From Litoditis marina (taxonomy: Eukaryota > Nematoda > Chromadorea > Rhabditida > Rhabditidae): a DNA stretch of 64,000 nt. The stretch is taken from positions 16,166,330 through 16,230,329 of the forward strand of contig OZ038439.1 in the NCBI GenBank assembly GCA_964036275.1, written 5' to 3'. The translations under genes and the position numbers were made by a program. The notes beneath the pieces are model-generated. The model had not been told where the DNA came from. It searched no databases and worked only from the letters and a program-made list of their open reading frames with translations. Below are positions 32,701 through 47,000 of this stretch, in pieces; position 1 is the stretch's first letter, and each line of letters starts with the position of its first letter.

Positions 32701-35034
32701 CTATATTACTATTATGCTTTCCAAAGTACAGTTATCATCGTAATTATTGTCATTTCCAACGTACCGCTTAGCCGGTGCTATAGAGCTGATCTCGTCGGTG
32801 ATCTTGTCCAACGGGAAGGCGTCAAACTCGTATCCAGTCTCCGCCCCCAACTGGATTCCCTGAGCAATGAGCTCCCGCTTCTTTCGCTTCTGCTCCTCGC
32901 GCAACTTCGATTCCATCGACTGAACAAAGAACGAACATTATTGCTATTATTTTCAATATATGGACAGTATATATCAGCTGAGACAAACTATTTTCGCTTT
33001 TTGCGTTTTTTTCTAATTTTGCTTCCTGTGTTTTTGAAATCCACCGATTCAATTTGACAAGAAAAAGACGTTGTTGTCAGAAATTACTAAGGAACATGCC
33101 CTTCTATAAATATATTTCATATGTCCAAGTCATATATTCGAACTCCCCAGAGTCACACCCCGCCACCTTCCTTGCGCCGTCGCCCATCCCAAGTTCGTCA
33201 GTACTTAGGTCCATTTGGAAAACTTCCCAGCCGCACCGACCTTCTGTCTCTTCAGTGGCTCCTTCGTCTTCTTCTTGGCGGCCTCCGCCTCCTTTTTCTT
33301 GCGTTCCGCCGCGGCTTCCGCCTCCTGTCGTTTTCGCTCCGCCGCCTCTTCTTGTCGGAACACCTCAATGTTACTATGGATAAATAAAACCCTAATTTCA
33401 TTTAAGATGAACAATAAACCTTAATATCATTGATAACCTAATAAGTTTCGGAAAACCATATCGCCGGAATCGGTCATCCTATGAACTGTTTTCGCATTTC
33501 AGTTTATTTACGTTGTACAATCCTTCCAAACTCCCTAGTCTAGTAATATCCATCGATATTACTATTAGTATTCCCCCAATCTCCCCCCTCAGTCTATCCA
33601 CCTGTGCCTCCTCCTTGATTCTTCTCTTCTCCGTGACTTCGGCCTCTTTCGTTGCTGCCAGCTGACGCTCACGTTCTTTCTGTAAATAACCACCATTGAA
33701 AAACTAAATCAATAAGTTAACAACGACAACTAAGAATGAACCACTATTCACAAACGTCATGCCAGTTTTTTCCCAAAATGCGTCAATTCTTATGATTTCG
33801 CTTCGATTACTTCCTAGATGTGGGCAAAACTCACGACGGCAAGAACCGAAATATCATTGACGTAGGGTTGTCAATATTAATAATAATGATAATAATAATA
33901 TTGATTCTTGATGTTACCTCCTGTCGTCGCAACTCGGTGTCCTCGCATTCCTTGTCCAGAGCCTCATCTTCAATCCGCTGCATTTCCAACTCCATCGCCT
34001 GAGGCAGAAAAAGTCTTTTGGTGCCCAATACTTTTTGTTATACTTCGAATTACACAGTTCAACAAACATTCTTATTCTAAAGGAGATAAAAGGTCAATGA
34101 AACACACAACCAAGCTCCTTCACATTGAAGTAGTTACATTGGTGAAAAGTCAAGCGACTTTTAGGCCCTAAAAGGAAGATTTCGGCTGAAAAATCGCGGC
34201 CCTTTTAGGTCCCCACCAACTCGGTTACCCGAAACCCCCCGTTTAGGGCCTTCTAGTCCCTTGACTTTTCACATGAGTACTAACTACGAAATATTCTTGT
34301 GAAAAAGTTCGATTCCCACCGATTTCCCAAAAGAATCACGAAAAAATGAAATAATGCCATAATCGTGGCGATATATCACTGCCGTTGGGAGCAACTTAAC
34401 TTGTTACCAGATCGAACAAGTCTTATTCATAATGAGAAACGTGCAATCTCAAAAAGACGTGCACTTTCAGAATAAAACATCATTCGCGGTTACGTGACCT
34501 CTCTCCAATCTCATGCAATTGTAGTGCCACATCTACCAACGCCGACAGTCACGTGTTAAATGGCGAATAAGTTCATTTTTCCGCTGTGCACCATTTTTCA
34601 TTTCTTTCAACTGTGGTAATTCAAATACCTTAGTTTATGTTCCGTTGTTACACTTCTGTGTAATAAATACTACTTCTACTATCATTATTATTATTAATAA
34701 ACAGTCTATTCTCTACCTGAATCTCTTCCATGTGCAGTCTCTCCTCCTCCGCCTCTTTGCGTCTCTGCTCGCCCTCTCTGCGTCTCTGCTCCTCCTCTCT
34801 TTCTCTGTCCTCTTTCCGTTTTCTCGTCTCTTCGTCCTTGCGACGCATCGCCTCTTCACGACGCTTCTGAAACAAGGAATAGAAAGTAATAATGTATATT
34901 TATTAGCGATTCAACACGTGACTTTCCACACTGTTGGATGTGGCAGTACAATTGGAGAAATGTAAAAAGAAAACATTTCTCATATCATTCTTTACCACTC
35001 CACCACTTATGATTTTCTAACATTCTCCCCTATT

Positions 35035-35073
<39 letters not shown>

Positions 35074-38000
35074 CTACATTCTGCTCATTCCGATGGCGTT
35101 CTACTTCTTCCGTTTTCCGTCTAGCCGTCTCGTCCCTCTTTTTCCGCAACTCTCGCTCTTCGTCGTCGCGTCGCCTCGTACTGCGATGTGCGTCGCGGTC
35201 CGAATCCTGTCGACAACAAGAATCAATAATGGACAATTAAAATGATATTGTCAAAGTCAGCAGTCAAAGTCATAGGGAGTCAGAGTGGTTAGCGTTCGGC
35301 TGCCGCTCCACCGGCCTGTGTCATCTGGTAACAAAGTATGCGCTGGTAAGAAAGCCCACCCATACCTATCTCCACCTTTAAGAACAGACCTTCTACGGTT
35401 GATAATGTGATTATGGAAGTCTCTCAATAAAGTAACCCGCCTAAAATAATTGTCGTACCATATTGTTATTATGACTATTATAATCTCAACTTCACGTTAA
35501 TTTTGACCTTGTTTCTTTGCGCTCTGAATCTTGGCTCTTTCTAGTTGAAAACGCACATGAAGCAAGAAGTTGAGAGAACACCATGTGACAAAGTAGTTCA
35601 TGTATGTACTATGTGTCGAGTACATGAACGTTTTAAATAATAATTGGAAATATTCAGACGTGGCCAAAAACTTGACCGACCCTACAGCCGGTACGACCCC
35701 TTCCCGTAAAAAAAATAGAAATTCACCCAAAAATAAAAACTTTCTCACAATTGCGAGAATTTTACCTAAATTGGCAACAAATCATCGTAATTTTTAAATA
35801 TTTCGGCTCTGGCGGGGCCTTCACGACCCCCTCCCTAAAATTGTTGCACGCGTGCAACGTGAAAAATTACATTGGTAGTATGGCTGGAAGTGCCTACCCT
35901 GTCATCCGTCGAGCTCCGAGCCGGTTCGGCCCTGCCACCGCCAGACGAATCCTGTAATGCTTCTTGCGTGAAACTGATCGAAGAATGTCCTAACGATATA
36001 ACGACCACGTATCAGTAAGGTGTGGTTATTCTACACAACACAAAATTCGACGGGGAGGCCGCTTTCTCTTTCAATATGTGAAACATGCATTTAGAAAAAA
36101 ATAGTGAAATGTTCCCCAATTAGGGAGAAGATGCCAATTTTTCGAATTTTTCTGACTACTTGACTCAATTGTGTGGAACTGATCCAATAACGTTCAAGCG
36201 ACGGTTCGACAAAAACGTTGCAACGAAAAACACTGTTTCCGAGAGAAAACTTGTTTCATACTCTTGAGCAATGAACAACCTCGTCAATAGATCGTCTCCT
36301 CGACGTACTCTCCTGACTTCTGCTGTCCCGATCACGTGAATCCGCGCGACGCTGGAAATCACAGAATAAGCTATGGTTTAAAATAGGTTTTCATTGTTCC
36401 ATGCATTTCCGATTCCTTACCTAATCATTTTCGTATCACAAACTCATATGTATCTTTCAAAAATTATTCTGTTCGATGCACTAAATATCTGAATCTGATC
36501 GAATCTACTGAAGTTGATTCCACTTCTGAATACATGTTAACCTTTGGGCTGCCAAATACTGTAAACTTGTGCTTGAGAGTCGTTTAATTTCTCTAAATGG
36601 GTGGCAGCTTAAAAAATCAAAGATGGAGGCAAGTAGGTGCAAGCACACTTGCAAGTGACACACACTTAGTTGGTACAACTGCATACACAAGTGCTGGTTC
36701 TACACATCTTTGCACTTCTCTCTTTTTAACGCTAGTTTCCTGCTCTAAATACCTACTGAACATTTCGGACTTCAAAGAGCCACCCACCGATCTGCTCGAG
36801 TATTTCTCGTCGTGTCGATCCGACCTGCGCGAATTGTCTCGGCGAGACGAGCGAGAATCGCTGTTCTGCTTCTCCCGTTCACTAAAAGACACTAATTTCA
36901 ATCACTCTTCAGGAACGCATCATCTTTTTTCAGTCTTCTACTACCACTTTATGGTGTTCGGATTCGGAACACGTAGAAAAGGATTTCGTGAAGATCGCAA
37001 ACCGAGTTTCGTGCAAACGCATCTTGAAATGAATTTCACTGACCTACTTACCCCTAAAATTTCATCCACATACACCATTAATGTCCGCTATTTCTTATAA
37101 ACGACTATTTCGCAAAATTGGACAGAGATGGAGTCTGTTTTCAGAAACATTTCACTTTCACGGTGGAGTACAATTCGCAATTTTCAAAACTACCATCCCT
37201 AAATGAAGAACAACGACACCAAACCAACCGCTGTCTCATGTGCGATTCCCTGTCCCTCTTCCGCTCGGCCTGAATCTCCTTCTCTCGTCGTCTGCTCTCG
37301 CTCTCCTTGTCCTTCCGAGACGACGAGGACGCAGAGTCCCGCGACGACGGTCGTTCGCTGTCCTTGTCGTCGAACAGGTCGTCCATCGTCGTCATTTTCT
37401 TACTTCTGCAACATATTGATCGTATCTGTGTAACACACTTGCACTTGACAGCATGAGCATAGTCTAGTAACATTGGATGTACAGCAAAAACTGAATTCAT
37501 ACCGGGAAACGGGCTTCTTCCAGCCATATTTGAAGTAAATTGATCATTTTGTATGTAAAAGCACACATATTGATGTATGGAAATGAATGGACTGCTTTTT
37601 CAGATAAGTAAGTCCATACTTCTGGTAGAACAGAGAGAAAAACAGAGAGATGAGCCTGTGAGAAGCTAGATATGAGACTTATACTCATACACTGCCAAGT
37701 GTGTCTCATTTGTTCTGAAAGCTCGCAATACCCCCCCCCCCCTCTTTTTCGAATGGCGGCCCTTTCAAAGTAGTTTAAAACTGCGATTTCCATCAAATTT
37801 TGGATACATTTCTGTTAGTTTTGTATGAAACTTGTTGGTTTTCAACTTGCGACCCCTAATTTTTATGAAAATTAGTTCGCCACCCTCATCTCATGAAAGG
37901 CCTCGGCGCTACATGGTTATACTGGAGTGGATACGACATACCTGTCAGATGAGGTGTCCTTTTCCTCTCGGGACCCTCTGCTCTTCTTCTTGAATTCGTG

Positions 38001-41000
38001 GAGAACAGCATCGCGGAGTCCCTCACGATCGTTCAGATCCTTCTGAACATTAGCATTATTTTCTAGGTGAAAAATCCAGAAGAAAAAACTAGTAACACTT
38101 TGGTCCTTTTTTATGAAAAAAAAACAAGCCGTCCAATTTCGCGAAATTTGATTGTGTGATAACCTCTCCAATCCCAATCGGAAAATCAAGTTGTCTGGTT
38201 GTTCGAGTCAGGTTTCAAGTTGAAATTGTTACATTGCCAGTAACGCGCATAACCGAGTTGCGTAACCGAAAAACGAACCGGTGCTCGTCTGGACCTCGTT
38301 TGTCTCTGTTCCACCACAACTGACTGGGAGGCCTGCATTTCCGTGAAGCGCGGCGGCTGACTGAAACAAAAGCGGCTGATGATGACCAAATCCTACCCTA
38401 TATCGCCATTTTTTTCTCATTCACTCGAGAAATCACACAACAGTAAGGTGCGAATATTCATTGAAAATACCCCGTTTTTCATATACCATGTAATGTTGCA
38501 AATATGTATAAAGTGTTGTATAAAACTGTAAATATGTCATATAATACCTCTCCTCCGTCGCCTGTCCATCAACCGTGGTCCCCTCGTCCGGCTGCCCACT
38601 TGTCCCCGATTCGGTGGCCGTCCGTGTCTCCGTCGCCTCCTCCTCCTCTCCAGCTACCGTACCAGAACTACCAGCCGTCTTCTCATTCTTCAACTGCGCC
38701 CGTGGAACACAGATTGCTGTCTGGAATGAAACGCCCACGTTCACCAGTAAGATGCATATGTGTGTGATTTTGTGGAATATAGGAAGGCATTTTCACGGCG
38801 AAACTGTCGTCAGCTGGTTGTAGTGTTGTTTCTGGAATGTCACTGGATCTATGTCTCAGAACATACGAATGCCCACCGTGAGGAATCAACTGTACCACTA
38901 CTGCACAAGAAGACGTTTCAACGATAATGTGATATGTATGATGATCACCGCTTCGGAACGATGCGAAGTGAAACAAAAAATATATGTAAATATTGTAACC
39001 TATTATTGTTATTACTATTGAACCGACACTATCCCACCTATGTTGCCCAATATGTCCCTCCCTACCTTCGGCTGTTCCTCCTCAACTGCCGTCATCGTTC
39101 CCTCCCTCTCGATTCGAATCGACTCGAGGGCCGTCTTTTCCGTCTCCTCTATAGTTCCGCTCTCTTCCGTGGCAGGCTCTGGTACTTCACGTGAAACTTC
39201 TGGCGCCTTCACGGCACGTTTATCCTGGAATATAGTGTTTATTCATTGATATTCATTGATTTGTATCTGAAAAACACAAAAAAAACTAGGACCCCTAAAA
39301 GTCTCAGAACAAGCGTCGTTGCAAAACAGTAAATTACTTGTTATACAACGTGGCTGTCATAAACATCGATTATTTACTCTCGTCGTCTGACTCTCCGACG
39401 CCCGCATTGTCCCTAGATTTGTTGCGTTACAGTTCCGACCGAACGCGAATTTGTAATTAACAGGCTGTGGTGAAGTGTGGAATGAGAAACTGTAACATCA
39501 TAGCATACATGAAACCTGTCCAAAGTGAGCTCTGAAAAAACCAAACTCACCAAACTTTCGGCTGGTTCGCTGGAAAAGCCAAATGTAGTACTACCGCGCC
39601 TCATCTTACTATATTCTTGATAATAACAACAAATACATGTTTCTAGTAAACTAAGATGATGATTACCACTACGCAATCTGCGCAGCTCTCATTGAAAAAC
39701 CACGTAACGAAGCAATTAACCTATTACAAACCTTTTTGATGGTTTGTTTCCTAACGTGGTCCCCATCCTTTTGTCGCATACTGATAGTCGAAGCCGAGTC
39801 GGCAGTTGAGGGGGCGGAGTCGGCAGACGAGACCACCGAACCATTCTGAAATCAATCGATAACTATTTTATACTTGAACACATTCATGTACTTCTCTTAT
39901 GTATCATATAGTCTTCTCTCAAACTTCTTGCTTCATGTGCGGCTGTCCGTAGAGGGTATGGAGTATGGAGATATTCATGGGTGAGTTTAGTTACCAGCTC
40001 AAGCGGTCCCAAAGTCATTCAAGGGGTCCCAAGAGTGGCAAAATAAATCGGAACCATTTTTGTGCAGTTGATTTTGGTGACACTGGTGACAGCTGACACT
40101 TTCCTGTTTTCACTTTCCACAGCTCAGAATCCCGGTTTTTTTTAATTATCTGACTATTTGGATGACTTTAGTGGAGTATGAGGCGAAGCTGCCCCAAGTC
40201 TCCAGTCAGACCGTGCAGAAACCAACCTCGGCCGTGGTGAGACTACTACCCGAAGACGATGAGCTGGATGACGAGGAAGAGGACGAACAGGAGGTAGTCC
40301 GCTCCACCGACTCGTGCTGAAACAAATAGACTCTTGCAAAGCGGTTTTATGATATGGTCGTATAAACCTTTATTGTCGACCCAACAAGCATTTCAACACC
40401 AACGACTCCATAATTCATCCCACCCTAAAAGTGACCATACGTCGATCGAAATCAGGTTTAAACGCTAAGATCAGTTAAGATCAAAATAGTGATATTTCAC
40501 GTATGATGCACCCATATTATGTACCCGCACCTCCATAGCCTGCTCCCCATCTCCCGGTGTCTCAATGGTCACAGGCGGCCATAGTTCTGACCTTCTGACC
40601 GAGCTAGTACAACTAATATACGACCGGACCAAACTATAGTTGGTCAAAACTGGTCTCGGCCACAGTATTCTGACCGAAATGTACAGTATTGACCAGCTAT
40701 GCCTGAGCGAAACCGATATTTTACCTTTCTCAACGTCCTGCTTTCTTGGAACCTCGGCATTGTTGTGTATATGGTTTGACGGCTAGTTCACCGAAACGTC
40801 GCCACAATAAACATTCCATCACACTACCTCTTGTACGGTTGAACTACGAAATCAAACCGATATCTGACCCATGTCATGCACCTACCTCCATAACCTGTTC
40901 CTGTTCCCCATCTGCCGATGTCTCAATGATCACAGTGTCGGCCACAGGCCCATCGTGAAGCTGCCCTTCAATCAAAATCGATGGAACACCTTCAGTAGGA

Positions 41001-44000
41001 GCTAGAGAGTCCGTTGACGCTGGCTCCTGCAGCTAAACAAATAGAATATAGCGATATTTATTGAAGCAAAGGTGCAGAATAAATGTATTGATACACTTAA
41101 ATCGTAACCTCAATGGAGACGACAAAAGAACCCGGGATATAACCAATGCAAAAATGATGAGGAATGCAGAATTACAAAACGGGTGCTCACTGCTCAGCCT
41201 TTGTATACTATTCGGTGTACCAACAAAAGAACAAAGACCGCTAACGAAACAAGGAATTACTTAGTTATTGGTGCCCGTATATTATTCAACTGTAGATATC
41301 GATCAAGGAGAAGGAATCTATTAATCTATCTGTTGAGCTGCAAATATAGTCCTGAATTCCCCAACAAAGACAGCAGAAGACCCAATCACCCAATGGATTA
41401 CTTGTACCAGCTAAATACGGTTAATCTGTCCATAACTCTCTGACAACCCGTAAAAATAGTTACCACCTCGAGAATGGATGATACTCACCAACGCGCTAGA
41501 ATCCATTGCGTTGGGTGCTGGGAAATCCTGAAGAGCCTGATCATAGTCACCAATCACCTGAAAATTAACTTTTACTTTTTCAGAAACTTTTAGAAAAGCA
41601 ACAGTCATGGAGGCGTCGTTTATACTTTTACGTTGTAGTTAGGAAGCAGCTGATCTTTGGTCAAAAGCAAGCGTATTGATTGCGTTCCAGCTGCATGCGA
41701 CTGAATGAAACTTTTAACTGCAACTGAAACAAATCATGAGCAGAGTTTTACTGTGCTGGAGCTCGAAAGAAAGTGAAATCATATGAGAAATACGCTTACC
41801 TCTTCCAAATGAGATGGAAGATTTTGACAGTCAAACAGCCCAAAACAATCCTCGAAATTGGAAAGGAGAGAGAGATGCTGGAAAAAAACTTCTACATCTT
41901 TGCATCTTTGTAAAGGTAAATGCAAATAGCCCGTTTCAATTTCGGCAAAAAGCAATTATCTCGCTTTTTCTTGTAGACAAGATCTTAAAGTCACATCATC
42001 GCGCGCAACTGTACTGCACATATTCAGACTCCGAAATCAATGAGCACTATTAACTACAAATATCAGCGTACCGAATGACTACTGTGCCTTATTCTTGTCC
42101 TTGGGCGTCTGCTGCTCACTTTTGTTTAGGTAAGAATACCAAAATAACATCCACGATTTGATCACTTGTATTGTATTGTATTGTATTGTATTGTATTGTA
42201 TTGTATTGTATTGTATTGTATTGTATTGTATTGTATATTGTATTGTATTGTATATTGTATTGTAAATGAGCATACCGAATGACTGCTCAGTGCCTGCTCC
42301 TTGTCCTTGGGCGTTTGCTGCTCCACGGTGTTTGCGACATTAACGAGGGCTCCGACCACACGTTGTGTGAACCGGTGCGGCGTACGTTTTCGACGAGAAT
42401 GACCTAAAACCGTATCCATTTGATCCATCTGATTCATCCATTTGCTATCCACTTGAAAAAGTACACTTGTGCCACTAGGACGTTTTGCATGTTATCGTTA
42501 TATTAATGTACTGAGTCAACTGAGTGAAATAGGAGCTCAAAAATCGTAAGTTTCAGACGTACAAAGCAGTACTTTGAGCTGTTCGATCAAAAATGTAACG
42601 TTCAAGTTTAAGGTCAAACTACTTTCAATAAGAAGGCATTCTTTCCAGTAGGAATGTTTAGTGAGTTCAAACCCTCATTTGGCCTAGTTTTAGTGAGCCG
42701 ACCAACACTTTGAGACTGGTTGGTTCCAGGCACACGCATGTTCTAATAGTCAGAAGAAGAAAAAACAAGCACAACAGGCTACCGTTACCCCGACAAGAAG
42801 AAAAAATATCCATTTTATCTTTCGTTCTCACGCATAGGACTTTATTGTGCACATAAATGTTTTGAAAATGAGGTGGTTTAGCTGAGCGATAAGACAGTTT
42901 AATGAGCCTCTCTCTTTTCATTAGGTGGTTAAAATTCAAACTTTTTATGAAAAACGGCTGGTAAAGATGGGCATCCAACAAAGTCACCTCAAGTATGTAT
43001 CTCACGTACTTCAAAACTTGAAAATGCGACCAACCTTCATCTGACATCATAGACTGCATTGCCTCGTCGGATTCCGCGGCAGTCGACGTGTTGAAGAGAG
43101 ACATGTCGATGTTGTTACTACAAAACAATAACAATTTCGGCCACTTCACCTATTTTTTAGAGTTGTTAAAGTCAAACTCGAAACTCGACTCGAAAAGACT
43201 CGAAAATGTTCCTCGATTTTTGCCCAAACTTCGCAGAACTCGAAAAATCGAAATTTTAATCTCGTTTAACGATTAAGTATTTTTGTTATTCTTATCATTA
43301 TTATTATTATTACTAATAATATTACTACTATTACTGATTTACCTGACAGGCCCTTGACCATCATCCACTTCCTGATGTTCCATGTGAACATCTTCTCGTT
43401 GCTCTTCCGAGACTTCCATCGCAGTGGTCGTATCACTGACAGACCTGAAACATAATCTATATTTCTTTCAATTGTCTATTCTAGACATTCAACACGTGTA
43501 TCTACTCGGTACATAGAATAGTGTTCTCTTCTCTCAAACTTCGTGCTTCATGCCCGAATTAAACGAGAAAGAGCCAATGTTCGACGCGCAAAAAAACAAT
43601 GTCAGAATACATATAAAATTAAGGTTATGGCAGTGCCAATCATACATCATGCCCTAGGGAATTTTTTCGCCTTTTGGCCATTTATACCACAAAATGAAAA
43701 CTTTCTGACTCATTGTATGACTTTAATGGCTTGCTGTTTGCAGACCAGGCACAGACAGGTCACTAACGAATGACTATTTCTCTTCATGAATGCTGATCTA
43801 CCTCTCGACATTCAACTTGCTTCCTTTTCCTCCGCTCTTCTTCATATTCACCTCGCTGGCAGCATCATTTGTTGACTAAAACAAGGAAATTACTTCAGAC
43901 AATACTATGATGTTGAGCACATACTTTACGAATGGAGTTACGCTCGAATCCTTGATCGATACGTGCACTTTCCACAGTTGCTTTGCAACCATACAACCTT

Positions 44001-47000
44001 TTGTATCCTCAGAGAAGGACGATTATGTGGTCCATTCCCAACGCTTCAGTCCTTTAAGTTGCAATACATTTTTCAATTGCAGATTGAAGGACCGTTGACA
44101 CGGGGTTCGTCCACACTCGTCCTTCTTTAAATGCAAAAATGATAGTTTGAACAAAACAAGCGTACAAACACCAGTAAGCTCTGACTAAGCGACAGAAAGT
44201 AGTCCGTTTTCAGATGTGAACACGTGAAAATTTATAATTTTTCATGAATAGTAGACCGATTTTCATCTTTTCGGCGAAAAAAGTAGTCCGTTCGAATTTT
44301 TCTGACTAGTGGACAACTTTACTGGTGTATGCAAGCATAGTACTCGCCGAATATTCAAGTGATAACTCGTGTAAGGCCAGATGATCAAAGTACCTGGGGT
44401 TCCTCGGAGGAGACAGCGCCACCATTCGACGCTTGGAACGCGACAACACGGGGCTGCTGTTTGAAGGTCATGGAAGTAGGAGCAGACGGCAACTGCAAGC
44501 ACATCGAAATACGATTCCAAACTATATAATGGCATCGTGAATGCTCTGGCAAGTTCGAAACACACTGATTTTTGCAACTTTAAAAGTTTTTCCCCCAAAA
44601 CTTGGCCACACATCACACGTCTTGCGGTAGACTTCATTTTTAACTTGAAAAAAACATAGAGAAACACTGAGAAACATTGCGGCCACCTCAGAAAGCACAT
44701 CCCAAAAAGGATTTCAAATAAGTATTTCTCGAAGACCCAACGTGAAAACAGAAAATAGTGTCCTTTTCGCGAAAATCTGTGAAATTCATCACTGTTGGTG
44801 CATAATCGTAAATTTTAACCAACATATGATGAAAAACAGTCTCCTCTCTTTAGGATAGTCACCTGAAACCTTACTGGTGTGTGAACCCAATCCACCGCCT
44901 GCGAGACTGGAGGGGGGTAGGGATTGTTCAATTTCCACCCTCCCCTCTATCTTCAGTCCCCCCCCCGTGGTACTATCACCCCCGTCCCCTTCCTACCATC
45001 AGTGCATCAGTCCCCCCGTAGTACCCGTAGGAATATAAAATTCACAATTACCCCTATTTATAAAAACCTACCGTCTGTACAGATGAAGTCTGTGGGACAT
45101 TGGCAAAGACGGGCACATCTGGTGTCAACACGTGGTAGGAGGCTGTCAGGGTGGACGGCAGAGTGTACGGGGCATTTAGACCCAATGAGCTGATGGCCGG
45201 AATAGGCTGTCTGCAACAATACACTGGAATAGATTTGAAAACTCAACTAGTTGTGAATACAAGGTGGATTCAACTGAATGGGGAATGAGAGCGAAACTGT
45301 GAGAGAATCTCATCACGGATGGGGAACACCTTCCCGTAGGACGTGAGGAAACAAAAACAGAAGGGTGAAGTCGGGCTTTTCTAGACGAATTCCAAAATCC
45401 AACTTTTGTCCAAACTCGAAAAATCGAAATTTCGATTTCTATTCACAACCCTAGAAAATGGTGTGAAGAAACTACCGAAGAACCATGCACTAAGCTAATA
45501 AGAGGTTCAAGTCAAACAAAGAATCTGCTGATGAATAGCGTTAAAACGAACAGATAACAAAAATCGATACCTATCCCTCTCGGTAGTTACAGGTCTCCTC
45601 GGATGGTGGGACTGAGATCGCGGCGCCGGCTGAGCAGACTGCGAGACTCGACTTCGAGATCGACTCGAAGAGTAGAAACGCTGCTGATTCTCACTGAAAC
45701 GGGCAGCTTAGACTTAGAGGCATGTTTTGGTCATCCGTCACGCTTACTATTTTTCACACATCACCAGCGTAGATGCAAAGTCGAGGGACTATTGGGCCCT
45801 GGAAAAAATTTCGGCTACAAAACCGCGGCCCAAAAAGAACCTCTCAGTCCTATGACTTTTCAACTGAGTATACTGAGGTTAGGCTGTCTTCAGACTTTTT
45901 GTGCGATACAAGATACAGATACACGATTCATTTTCGAATTATTTGTATCGTCTCATTTTGTATCCGTATCTTGGCGCCAACGTATCAGAAAAGTATGAAC
46001 GTTCCAAGATTCATTTTTTCGATTTTGTTAGTTTCAAATTCAAAAGTAACTTTTAACAATTTTAAATTCTTCATTCCATAGATATTTATAGTTATTCTTC
46101 AAATTGACGTCTATCCCATCGCACGCGCACGCGCCGCGACAAAATGTGAAAATGAATAAATTTCGATAAACTTTGGACATCGTGAAAAACAAAAACGCTG
46201 ATGATCATTGTTACCGATCCCCATGCCATATACTCAATTTCACTCACGCGAAGCGCGTGCACGCGACGAGGCAGAAATATCAAAATGAGTCGATTCATAT
46301 GAAATTGGGATGGGTGGGGTATTCGACCGAAACTTGTAATACCTTCTTATCCGCGTGGCCAACCACTCCCAATCCCAAAATTTTATCTTCATGCACAAAA
46401 GTTGAAATTTTTTGTCGCGTCGCGTGCTGCGCGCGCGCTTGACCCCAAGTTCGTACCAAGCTTACATCTGACTTCAGAATGATCAATTTCCTCAGGTTCC
46501 CAAGTTTTATTGAATTCTACGGGTTTTTAAATTTTTGTCGCGGCGCGTGCACGCGTCGCGTGCGTGATATAAAATTGATATCCACATTCGCAATCTCCAT
46601 GATCGATAATCACTGTTCACAAATTTGACCCAATCTGCATAATTTCTCATTTTGACGCGTAGCGTGCGCGCGTCGCGCGCGAAAGTGAATTTTTTTGCGG
46701 ATACCAATCTGTTTTGTGTGGGGGAACATTCTATCAATTGGAAAAATTTCACAAAAATCACTTTTATAATCAAAAAACCTAGATGTATCCACAATATGAG
46801 TGAAGTGTAGAATGCCGGCCGCAATCTTCAAAAAAAGTGTATCGTCCATTCAAAATGATGTATCTGACGCCGAGATACTGTAGAAAAAGTATGAACACGA
46901 TAGATACATCGCGTGACGCATGTATCTGTCGCCGCTACAAAAATGCAATCGATACACATGATTAGAGCGCGCATGTATCGTGTATCTTGTATCGCACAAA

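Noticed and set aside
35280..35340. tRNA-like A box (TCAGAGTGGTTAGCG)
   Set aside because: No B box at the right spacing and no cloverleaf; may be a SINE fragment but cannot be supported.
42168..42262. CRISPR-like repeat array
   Set aside because: It is a simple pentanucleotide microsatellite without spacers, in a eukaryotic intron.
42079..42452. Long minus-strand frame through the ATTGT repeat
   Set aside because: Only 42276-42451 is supported as an exon by splice sites and phase; the rest is microsatellite.
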